Below are positions 1-6,443 of a DNA stretch of 19,936 nucleotides, one piece after another. The notes under the pieces were generated by a model. The model had not been told where the DNA came from, did no database searches, and saw only the letters and a list, made by a program, of their open reading frames with translations. The number at the start of each line of letters is the position of its first letter. Position 1 is the stretch's first letter. The position numbers and the translations under genes are program-made. Source of the DNA: Oscillospiraceae bacterium (GTDB taxonomy: Bacteria > Bacillota_A > Clostridia > Oscillospirales > CAG-272); contig SVRU01000051.1 in NCBI GenBank assembly GCA_015064665.1, positions 1 to 19,936 on the forward strand, given 5' to 3'.

Positions 1-53
1 TGCACTTTCAATTCAATACTGTATTTCTTGTTCTTGCGCGATTTCCTTGGCAT
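1..53 (-). CDS. IS3-family transposase OrfA-like protein, N-terminal fragment
   Basis: Only 17 codons are inside the window, reading MPRKSRKNKKYSIELKV. This lysine/arginine-rich start, then a Y-S-x-E-L-K motif entering the first helix of a helix-turn-helix, is characteristic of the OrfA (HTH_28/HTH_Tnp_1-like) proteins that precede the DDE integrase OrfB in IS3-family elements. OrfA binds the terminal repeats and is usually fused to OrfB by -1 frameshifting. The start is supported by an AAGGGGG Shine-Dalgarno sequence eight bases upstream (minus strand). The rest of the gene is beyond the left edge, so integrity and activity of the element cannot be judged. Confidence 0.6.
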   Translation of the reverse strand, partial: MPRKSRKNKKYSIELKV

Positions 54-62
54 AAAAATAAC

Positions 63-117
63 CCCCTTAAAGTAGTCTTGAATACTTTTTGTTTTTTCAA
101 GTGTCTACTTTAAGGGG
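63..117. repeat. Long inverted repeat burying the IS OrfA ribosome binding site
   Basis: A perfect 13-base arm at 63-75 (CCCCTTAAAGTAG) pairs with 105-117 (CTACTTTAAGGGG); after a small internal loop, six more pairs form between 77-82 and 96-101. On the minus strand the 3' arm contains the AAGGGGG ribosome binding site of the OrfA-like gene, so a transcript entering from outside the element would fold it away. No U-run follows, so it is not an obvious terminator. Confidence 0.75.
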
Positions 118-175
118 ATTATATCAAGGCTTCCTTTGCGTTTAATTTATTTTTTGCAAAGGAGACAAAAAGGGT

Positions 176-204
176 TTGACAAATGCCCTTTTTTTAGATA
201 TAAT
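176..204 (+). promoter_or_regulatory. Consensus sigma-A promoter for the hydrolase remnant and GH127-like gene
   Basis: TTGACA at 176-181 and TATAAT at 199-204 are separated by exactly 17 bases, a perfect match to the housekeeping consensus. Transcription would start near 211 and run through the hydrolase pseudogene into the GH127-like gene at 792, with no terminator visible between. The stretch 120-175 between this promoter and the insertion-sequence end shows no recognisable gene. Confidence 0.85.
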
Positions 205-273
205 CTAATCGGTGAACTATGTAAAAATCCATGCGGTAGAATGTAAAAAGGATAGTTTTGACGGAAAGATTGT

Positions 274-759
274 ATGAAGAGAAAATTTTGTTTTAAATAT
301 TTGAATTTTAATGGTGCAAAGCTTTTTACTGTTATTTGTCTTCCTGACGAAATCGGCACTTTTCCAACCGTCATATATAGAAACCCTTATGTTGACAAAT
401 AGGAAAATTTAGAGGAAACGGAGATTTGCCAAAACAAGCTTGAGTTATACTCCGATAAGCTTGATGCGGGATATGCCGTCGTCTTCCAGCACTGTCGCGG
501 TAGAGGAAAAAGCGGTGGCGATTGTATTCCGTATGTCTATGAGCGCGAGGACGGTTTGGCTCTTCAGCAATGGATAAGGGAACAAGCATCTTATAACGGG
601 GAACTATATCTGTGCGGAAAAAGCTATTTGTCATCGGTTCATTTCGTAACAGCTCCCTTTGCCGACGATATAAATCAGATATCGAATTTCAGTGCACATT
701 ACATTCCGAACACTGTGATCAAAATGGATTTTAAAATTGAATTTCCTGTTTGCAAATAA
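274..759 (+). pseudogene. Decayed CocE/NonD (Xaa-Pro dipeptidyl-peptidase S15-type) hydrolase
   Basis: Reading from the ATG at 274, after GGAAAG spaced six bases, one frame gives a continuous CocE/NonD-like sequence interrupted by a TAG at 400-402 and ending at 759. Recognisable blocks are PTVIYRNPY before the stop, then GYAVVFQHCRGRGKSGG, YVYEREDG, QQWIREQ and the nucleophile-elbow block CGKSYLSS (about 616-639), matching the family's GYxVVxQDxRGRGxSxG and GxSYxG patterns. These enzymes are alpha/beta-hydrolases of about 500-600 residues that cleave esters or Xaa-Pro peptides. Only about 161 codons remain: the rest of the hydrolase domain, including the Asp and His of the triad, and the beta-sandwich are missing, and the last 25 or so codons do not look like the family, so an internal deletion is likely. 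The gene probably decayed after insertion or rearrangement nearby. Confidence 0.7.
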
Positions 760-791
760 ATACAAATTTACAAAAACAAGGAGAAACTCTA

Positions 792-2429
792 ATGATACGT
801 TACTATTCTCTTACGGGGGGCATTTTGCTTGACAAATACGAGAAGGTAAGGGCGAATTTTTACGATAAGATAGATGAGAATGCTCACGCCTCAACATATG
901 AGGGCACTCGCGATCTCTATTATGCCGAGCCTGAATTTACAGGAAAATTCATGGATATTTGCGCTCATTTTTATGAGCGCGACGGTGATGAGCGTGCTCT
1001 GCAAAAGGGAATGGCGGTTGTTAACAGCATAAAGAATAACATTCGCAGTGACGGTTATATCGGAATGCTTGGCGAGGGAAACGAGCTTAAGGTTTTTTCG
1101 GTATGGAATCATGCATTTACCCTTTACGGCTTGACAAGAATGTATGCGGTTACAAACAGCATCGAGATAAAGGCGCTTATTATAAAGGCTGCCGATTGGA
1201 TCGTTAATACCTTTTCCTGCGATAATCATCCCGATATTCTTGAGGCGGCAAACAAGGGCAGCGAAAATATTACCTGTTTTTTTGCGATGCTCTCTGCATA
1301 TGAAGCCACGGGAGATAAAAAATATCTGGATTTTGTCGGCAGAATTATAGAATATTGTGAGAGTACGGATATGAATTTGTTATCCTTTGACAGTATTCTT
1401 AAGCTTCGCTCACAAAAAGGTATCGAGATGATAGTCGTTTATCTCGGCGTTTTGAAATACGGTATTCTTGCGAAAAATTCAAGGGCTATCGATGCGGCAA
1501 GACGTTATTTTGAAGAGATTCGACTGACGCAAATCAGAAATACCGGAAATGGAACGATTCGTGAGTCATGGACGGAAAACGGAAACTCTCCAAGACTTAT
1601 GCCAACCGAGGATAAGCCGAATGAAACCTGTGTTGCGGTTGGAATCATTGAACTTGCACTTGCGCTTTTCTATGTTTTGAAGGAGGCAAAATATCTCGAC
1701 GTTATAGAGAAAACTCTCCTTAACCACATGTGCGGCTCTCTTGAGAAAGCAGGAAGCGACTTTGCGTATTATCAGGGGAACTGGGGTAAAAAGATATACC
1801 GTACGGCAGGCGGCGCGTACCAATGCTGCCGTTACCGCGGCTTTACTCTCTTCTCCTATCTTAACGATATGCTTTATCACTTTGATGGCAATACACTTAT
1901 TCCAATGATTTATTCGGCATCGGTGTTTAAATGCGGAGGCGTAATTTGCGAGCAAACGGCGGATTATCCAAAATCTGATAATATCGAATTTAAAATTAAG
2001 GCAGAACACAAAATTGTTTTGAAGCTTCGTGTTCCCGAATGGTGTGAAAATTACAGTGTTACAGTAGACGGCAAGGAAACTCAGCTTGCCGCAGAGGGCG
2101 GATATCTGATGCTTGATTTGAAAGAGGGGGAGTTTTTCGTTTCGCTTTATCTTGAAAAAAAGCCAAGGATTCAATCACACCTTATCGACGGCAAAGAATA
2201 TTTATCCGTCACCTACGGACCGATGCTCATGACGCATGATACACATTTTGGAGGCGAGCTTTGGCAGCGCCTGTCAAGCGATGCCCGCTTTGAGTCCGCT
2301 GATACTAACGGAGAGGCAATAGTTAAGCTTTGCAGTGATGAGATGACTCTTGTTGATTTTGCGTCTGCCGGCGGAAACGATCCTGAAAAGGATTTGTATA
2401 CTGTGTTTATTCCAAAAAAACAACTTTAA
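792..2429 (+). CDS. GH127-like beta-L-arabinofuranosidase homologue
   Basis: This 545-residue protein resembles the GH127 (formerly DUF1680) family, whose founding member HypBA1 removes beta-L-arabinofuranose using a zinc-bound cysteine nucleophile. The expected ligand set is present: an ETC block gives Glu278 and Cys280 (HypBA1 Glu338, Cys340), and a YQCC block gives Cys345 and Cys346 (Cys417, Cys418). The first 350 residues are helical repeats typical of the (alpha/alpha)6 barrel, followed by beta-sandwich sequence. There is no signal peptide, so it acts in the cytoplasm. The ATG at 792 is chosen over an in-frame TTG at 750 because AAGGAG (778-783) lies eight bases before it and the upstream frame overlaps the pseudogene end. 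It begins 32 bases after that pseudogene and likely shares its promoter. Remote from characterised members, so the sugar is uncertain. Confidence 0.75.
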   Translation: MIRYYSLTGGILLDKYEKVRANFYDKIDENAHASTYEGTRDLYYAEPEFTGKFMDICAHFYERDGDERALQKGMAVVNSIKNNIRSDGYIGMLGEGNELKVFSVWNHAFTLYGLTRMYAVTNSIEIKALIIKAADWIVNTFSCDNHPDILEAANKGSENITCFFAMLSAYEATGDKKYLDFVGRIIEYCESTDMNLLSFDSILKLRSQKGIEMIVVYLGVLKYGILAKNSRAIDAARRYFEEIRLTQIRNTGNGTIRESWTENGNSPRLMPTEDKPNETCVAVGIIELALALFYVLKEAKYLDVIEKTLLNHMCGSLEKAGSDFAYYQGNWGKKIYRTAGGAYQCCRYRGFTLFSYLNDMLYHFDGNTLIPMIYSASVFKCGGVICEQTADYPKSDNIEFKIKAEHKIVLKLRVPEWCENYSVTVDGKETQLAAEGGYLMLDLKEGEFFVSLYLEKKPRIQSHLIDGKEYLSVTYGPMLMTHDTHFGGELWQRLSSDARFESADTNGEAIVKLCSDEMTLVDFASAGGNDPEKDLYTVFIPKKQL

Positions 2430-2440
2430 TTATAAATAGA

Positions 2441-2470
2441 TTGACATTTTTGGGTTGTATGTGATAAAAT
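2441..2470 (+). promoter_or_regulatory. Promoter of nagB
   Basis: TTGACA (2441-2446) and TAAAAT (2465-2470) are 18 bases apart, directly upstream of nagB. Just downstream, TTAAAAG (2472-2478) and CTTTTAA (2487-2493) form a small AT-rich inverted repeat touching the AAGGGGTGG ribosome binding site (2492-2500); it could be an operator or weak hairpin, but is short. Confidence 0.75.
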
Positions 2471-2504
2471 ATTAAAAGAAACTATACTTTTAAGGGGTGG
2501 AAAT

Positions 2505-3290
2505 ATGAAACTGATTATTAAAGAAAATTACGAAGCAATGAGCGAATGGGCTGCTCAGCATATTGCAGATGCAATAAACAATCACAAAGAGAGCCGTCCG
2601 TTTGTTCTTGGATTGCCGACGGGCTCATCGCCTCTCGGTGTTTACAGAAAGCTTATTGAAATGAATAAGTCGGGCAAGGTTACGTTCAAAAACGTTGTTA
2701 CTTTTAATATGGATGAATACGTCGGTTTGCCGAGAGAGCATGACCAGAGCTATTGGTATTTTATGCACGATAACTTCTTTAATTATATTGATATTCCCGC
2801 GGAGAACGTAAATATCCTTAACGGAATGGCAGAGGATCTTGAAGCTGAGTGCAGGCGATATGAGGATAAGATCACCGCTTACGGCGGAATTGACCTTTTC
2901 CTTGGCGGCAGCGGAGTTGACGGACATATTGCTTTCAACGAGCCTTTTACCTCATTGACCTCAAGAACGGGTGTTCGTGCATTGACCGAGGATACCTTGA
3001 TAGCCAACTCGCGTTTCTTTGGTAACGATCCGTGTAAGGTTCCGAAGACGGCTCTTTCTGTCGGTGTCGGCACAGTTTGCGATTCGAAACAGGTTCTTCT
3101 TTTGATAAGCGGTCACAACAAGGCTCGCGCGCTTCGCCATTGTGTTGAGGGCGGAGTTGATCACGCATGGACGATAAGCGCACTTCAGCTTCATAAGGAC
3201 GGAATCATTGCATGCGACGAGGCGGCTTGCGGTGAATTAAAGGTCGATACGTACAAATACTTTAAAGAGATTTACAAAAACGAAAAATAA
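2505..3290 (+). CDS. nagB: Glucosamine-6-phosphate deaminase
   Basis: The 261-residue product converts glucosamine 6-phosphate to fructose 6-phosphate and ammonia, the step that sends amino sugars into glycolysis. It is full length for the family (E. coli 266). Visible motifs are the phosphate loop LPTGSSP (37-43), NMDEYVGL with Asp70 and Glu71 (E. coli Asp72), and [14 protein letters not shown] with Asp139, His141 and Glu146 (E. coli Asp141, His143, Glu148), so the catalytic set is complete. Start at 2505 follows a strong AAGGGGTGG site. It has its own promoter and a strong terminator, and no nagA is adjacent, so the deacetylase must be elsewhere. The E. coli-type C-terminal allosteric region appears shortened, as is usual for Firmicute NagB. 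Confidence 0.97.
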   Translation: MKLIIKENYEAMSEWAAQHIADAINNHKESRPFVLGLPTGSSPLGVYRKLIEMNKSGKVTFKNVVTFNMDEYVGLPREHDQSYWYFMHDNFFNYIDIPAENVNILNGMAEDLEAECRRYEDKITAYGGIDLFLGGSGVDGHIAFNEPFTSLTSRTGVRALTEDTLIANSRFFGNDPCKVPKTALSVGVGTVCDSKQVLLLISGHNKARALRHCVEGGVDHAWTISALQLHKDGIIACDEAACGELKVDTYKYFKEIYKNEK

Positions 3291-3296
3291 ACCTGT

Positions 3297-3336
3297 GGGG
3301 CGGTCTGAAGTATAATTTTAGGACCGCCCCGCTTTT
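3297..3336 (+). terminator. Rho-independent terminator after nagB
   Basis: A nine-pair GC-rich stem (GGGGCGGTC 3297-3305 with GACCGCCCC 3322-3330) is followed by GCTTTTAAT. It lies seven bases after the nagB stop codon. Confidence 0.85.
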
Positions 3337-3366
3337 AATAAAAAATAATTGTAGAAAAGCACAAAG

Positions 3367-3400
3367 TGGAATATTCCATAATCAAAGGGAAATATTCCAT
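3367..3400. promoter_or_regulatory. Two operator-like repeats upstream of the GH39 gene
   Basis: TGGAATATTCCA at 3367-3378 is a perfect 12-base palindrome. A second, imperfect copy, GGGAAATATTCCAT, lies at 3387-3400. The shared core AATATTCCAT occurs at 3370-3379 and 3391-3400, exactly 21 bases apart, which is two turns of the helix, and the second copy abuts the weak -35 of the GH39 promoter. That layout suggests a dimeric regulator binding side by side. The regulator is not in the window. Confidence 0.5.
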
Positions 3401-3428
3401 TTAAAACCGTCTTATTCTGTGATAGAAT
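3400..3428 (+). promoter_or_regulatory. Probable promoter of the GH39 gene
   Basis: TAGAAT (3423-3428) is a reasonable -10 element; the matching -35 region at 3400-3405 (TTTAAA, 17-base spacer) is poor. A weak -35 next to operator-like repeats fits an activator-dependent promoter, which is an inference. Confidence 0.5.
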
Positions 3429-3455
3429 TATAAAAAAGACTCGGAGGGTAATGAA

Positions 3456-4752
3456 ATGGCTGAAATCAAAATTGATATAAATAAAAAACTCGGAAAAATT
3501 AAGCCGATGCATGCGGTGGGACAGGGACCTATCGGCGGTTCGGGCAAAAATTTGTTCGACAATTTTCATTATCTGACAGAGGCGGGAGCTCCGTATTCAA
3601 GATTGCACGACGTAGGCGGCGCATTCGGCTCTAACAGATTTGTTGATATTCCCAATATTTTCAGAAATTTTGATGCCGATGAAACCGATCCCGCATCCTA
3701 TGATTTTGCCTTTACCGATGCTCTGATAGAGGCACTGATAAATGCCGGTGTTGAGCCGTATTACAGACTTGGCACTACGATTGAGAATAATTCGGAAATC
3801 AAATCCTACAATATCGATCCCCCAAAGGACCCTCATAAATGGGCGCGCATCTGTGAGCATATCGTTGCCCACTATATCGACGGATGGGCTGACGGATATC
3901 ACTACGATATCACCTATTGGGAGATATGGTGTGAGCCGGATGACGGAATGCGCGTTGCCTCTGAGCTCTGGAACGGAACCAAGGAGGAGTATTACGAGCT
4001 TTACGATATTACCGCAAAGCGTCTTAAAGAAAGATTCGGTGACAATAAAGGTCGGCGGATACGGCGCCATAAGCTTCAATGCGGCGGTTGACCCCGAGGA
4101 GTTCGTTGGAAATCTCAAATGGCAGTATTATATCGAGTTCTTCCACGGATTCATGCATTATATAAAAGAAAAGGATTCTCCGCTCGATTTTTTATCATGG
4201 CACAGCTATGGGATTCCGACAAGAGCAACAAGGGTAGCGCGTTGGGCGCGCGAGCAGCTTGACCGCTACGGATTTAAGAATGCCGAGAGCCATCTTAATG
4301 AGTGGAATCCGCGCTTTAGAGAGCGCGGCACGGAGCATCACAGCGCGCTGGTAACGGCAATGATGCTCGGCATGCAGAAAGCTCCGGTTGATTTGCTCGT
4401 CTTTTATGATGCAAGACTTGGCGGCTCGCCTTACGGAGCGCTTTTTGATCCTTACACGTATAAGCCGTGGCACACCTATTATTCGCTTGTGGCGTTTGAT
4501 CATCTTTATAAGCTCGGTGACGAGGTATATACCGACTGCGATACAGACGGAATTTACGTTGCGGCGGCATCGGACGGTAAAAGCTCGGCTATGGTGATCT
4601 CGAATATTTCGGATAACGCTGCAGAGCTGAATATAAGCGGAGCCGATCTCAGCCGAGCACGCTATCACGTAATAGATCAGCAAAGGCTTCTTTCCTGGTC
4701 GCCCAAAATAACCAAAATCAATAAAAATCAAGTCGTTTTAATTGAATTCTGA
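3456..4752 (+). pseudogene. GH39-type beta-xylosidase-like glycosidase, frameshifted
   Basis: Two overlapping frames together encode one GH39-like TIM-barrel enzyme of about 432 residues. Frame one (3456 to about 4046) holds the N-terminal barrel, including YRLGTTIENN and the acid/base block YWEIWCEPD, with Glu160. After FGDN the coding potential moves to the +1 frame at about 4045, continuing with IKVGGYG, FLSWHSYG, the nucleophile block HLNEWN (Glu at 4300-4302), and a C-terminal beta domain ending at 4752. Frame one alone would stop at 4089-4091, before the nucleophile. A one-base insertion or two-base deletion near 4041-4048 explains everything; no other damage is visible, so it is either very recent or a sequence error. 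The acid/base motif has Cys159 where the family normally has Asn. Start is fixed by GGAGGG seven bases upstream. No signal peptide. Confidence 0.75.
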
Positions 4753-4794
4753 TTAATCCGTATAATTTAATCGGCAACGAATGTATAGTTCGTA

Positions 4795-4823
4795 TTGCAA
4801 TTTACGCTCAAATTTGTTATAAT
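4795..4823 (+). promoter_or_regulatory. Promoter of the APC permease gene
   Basis: TTGCAA (4795-4800) and TATAAT (4818-4823) are 17 bases apart, 36 bases before the permease start. Confidence 0.8.
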
Positions 4824-4858
4824 AAATATATCCTTTATAATTTCAGGAGAAAAAACGA

Positions 4859-6265
4859 ATGGAAAAAGTAAAAAAGCAATACGGTCTATGGCTTGGTATT
4901 GCAATGGTTATCGGTATCGTAATAGGTTCCGGCGTATTCTTAAAGGCGGGAGGAGTGCTTTCTCTTTCCGGCGGTGACTTGAAAATTTCGCTTCTTGCGT
5001 GGCTTGTAGGCGGAATTATTATGGTATGCTCCGGATTTTGCTTTGCAGTCTTTGCAAGCAGAATAACCAAATACAACGGTGTTGTAGACTATATAGAGGT
5101 TTCTACAAATAAAAAGGTCGGCTATGGTCTTGCATGGCTTGTGGCAACCTTCTATTATCCCATAATTGCATCTATCGTAGCTCTTTTTGGCGGAAGCTAT
5201 TTCTTTAAGCTTATAGGGGTAAACGTCGGTCTTACAGATTGGCGAAACTTTGTTTTTGCATTTGCTTTTCTGTTTTTCATGGTATTGCTCAATTATTATT
5301 CGCCTGTGATTTCCTCAAAATTTCAGATATCGGCAACCGTTATAAAGCTTATACCTATCGCGGTTGTTGCATTTGCCGGTCTATTTGCATCTTTAATAGT
5401 CGGCGGTGACGCAGGTATCATATCGGCGTTTTCAACCTCGGCAGAAGGTTATGAGGTGAACTTCGGTGAAGCTGTTAAAAAGACGGCGTTTGCTTACGAG
5501 GGATGGGTGTGCGCAACCTCGATAAACGCGGAGCTTAAGGATTCTAAAAAGAATCTGCCGCGTGCTCTCGTATTCGGCACGGTTGCGATACTTGCTTTCT
5601 ATATTGTATACTATATGTCGTTATCCGCATTCCTCGGTAACGCAGGAACTATTGCCCAAGATGCAAACGCGCCGATTGCGGTTTTTGAGAGAATTATGGG
5701 CAAGGTCGGCGGTGCGCTCTTTACCTTCTTTATCATGATATCCTGCTTTGGCACGGTTAACGGAGTTACAATCAGCTGCTGCCGCGGTATGTATACTCTT
5801 TCCTGTCGCGGACAGGGAATCATGCCCGAAAAGTTTTCCAAGCTTGGTAAAAACCAAAGCGTATCCCTCTATTCTTGCATATACGGCTTTGCGTGTATGA
5901 CGTTGATGCTCGGCGTATGGTATCTTGCAATGCACGGCGTATGGCTGTTTAAGTATCTCGGCAGTATGGATGAAATAGTCTGCGCAATTATATACGGCGT
6001 TTATATTGCTATGTATATCCATATAATGAAAAACTTCAGGGAATGCAATCTTTTTTCGCGCTACGTAATGCCCGTAATTGCAATCATTGGCTCTGTATTC
6101 TTCGTATTTTGCGGCACGGGACTGTATCAGCTCGTCTTTGACGGAATATGGGACAGCCTTAAATCCTTCGGTATTTTTATGGTTTTGTTTGCGATTCTTA
6201 TGTTTCCGTGCTTGTTCTTCTATCATGAAGAAAAAGAGCAAGAAAAAGAAGAGTTTGCGGAATAG
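4859..6265 (+). CDS. APC-family amino acid permease
   Basis: The 468-residue, highly hydrophobic protein has about twelve predicted membrane segments and the first-helix motif GIVIGSGVFLKAGG (residues 19-32), with the unwound GSG substrate-binding turn of the amino acid-polyamine-organocation superfamily. The block FAYEGWVCATSINAELKDSKKNLPRAL is typical of the LAT-like branch (SteT serine/threonine exchanger and relatives), with the helix-6 FAYEG turn and the cytoplasmic loop E-x-K-D-x-x-K-x-L-P-x-A. It probably exchanges or imports neutral amino acids at the cytoplasmic membrane; the substrate is not predictable. The C-terminus is a short charged tail (EEKEQEKEEFAE). AGGAG lies nine bases before the ATG. 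It is a single-gene unit with its own promoter and terminator. Confidence 0.9.
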   Translation: MEKVKKQYGLWLGIAMVIGIVIGSGVFLKAGGVLSLSGGDLKISLLAWLVGGIIMVCSGFCFAVFASRITKYNGVVDYIEVSTNKKVGYGLAWLVATFYYPIIASIVALFGGSYFFKLIGVNVGLTDWRNFVFAFAFLFFMVLLNYYSPVISSKFQISATVIKLIPIAVVAFAGLFASLIVGGDAGIISAFSTSAEGYEVNFGEAVKKTAFAYEGWVCATSINAELKDSKKNLPRALVFGTVAILAFYIVYYMSLSAFLGNAGTIAQDANAPIAVFERIMGKVGGALFTFFIMISCFGTVNGVTISCCRGMYTLSCRGQGIMPEKFSKLGKNQSVSLYSCIYGFACMTLMLGVWYLAMHGVWLFKYLGSMDEIVCAIIYGVYIAMYIHIMKNFRECNLFSRYVMPVIAIIGSVFFVFCGTGLYQLVFDGIWDSLKSFGIFMVLFAILMFPCLFFYHEEKEQEKEEFAE

Positions 6266-6283
6266 AAAGAATATTAAAATTAT

Positions 6284-6321
6284 ATTCTGGCGTGTCTTGA
6301 TTGTTTAAGACACGCCAGAAT
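6284..6321. terminator. Terminator after the permease gene
   Basis: A perfect 15-pair stem (ATTCTGGCGTGTCTT 6284-6298 with 6307-6321) closes an eight-base loop, 18 bases after the permease stop. The trailing T-run is weak (TTGCTTTAA), but stem strength and position favour termination. Confidence 0.75.
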
Positions 6322-6346
6322 TTGCTTTAAAAATACATTTAACATA

Positions 6347-6369
6347 ACGCATCTCGCTTAAAGATGCGT
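6347..6369. promoter_or_regulatory. Inverted repeat just upstream of the CNNM operon promoter
   Basis: ACGCATCT (6347-6354) and AGATGCGT (6362-6369) are a perfect eight-base inverted repeat with a seven-base spacer. It ends five bases before the -35 hexamer, a location suited to a regulator binding site; it would not be transcribed from that promoter, so it is not a leader hairpin for the operon. Confidence 0.4.
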
Positions 6370-6374
6370 ATCAC

Positions 6375-6403
6375 TTGACAAATCGTTAAAGAAATGATAC
6401 AAT
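6375..6403 (+). promoter_or_regulatory. Promoter of the CNNM/CorC pair
   Basis: TTGACA (6375-6380) and TACAAT (6398-6403) are 17 bases apart, 40 bases before the first gene. Confidence 0.85.
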
Positions 6404-6443
6404 AGAATTTAGTTTATTAAATAGGTAAGGAGATGTATTTTTC

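Larger units (their letters stand above)
1..118 (-). mobile_element. End of an IS3-family insertion sequence (partial)
   Basis: The window opens inside what looks like an insertion sequence transcribed leftwards. The first 53 bases encode, on the minus strand, a basic N-terminus typical of IS3-family OrfA proteins, and the gene is preceded by a long inverted repeat (63-75 with 105-117) in the place where the element's terminus is expected. The outer boundary is put near 118 because the repeat arm ends there; the exact terminal repeat and target duplication cannot be fixed since the other end is outside the window. The family call rests on the short OrfA stretch, so it is an inference. Confidence 0.55.

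Noticed and set aside
63..117. The long inverted repeat as a transcription terminator or CRISPR-like unit.
   Set aside because: No T-run follows either arm and there is only one copy; its position before the OrfA start fits a translational control hairpin.
400..402. In-frame TAG in the hydrolase read as a recoded or suppressed amber codon.
   Set aside because: The frame also lacks most of the catalytic domain and the whole C-terminal domain, and other genes here end normally; decay is the simpler explanation.
4041..4055. Programmed ribosomal frameshift in the GH39 gene.
   Set aside because: The required change is +1 (or -2), no slippery X-XXY-YYZ site or downstream pseudoknot is evident, and a GH39 enzyme has no known need for frameshifting.
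4753..4794. GATTAA...TTAATC repeat after the GH39 gene as a terminator.
   Set aside because: The stem is only six AT-rich pairs with no T-run, too weak to support.
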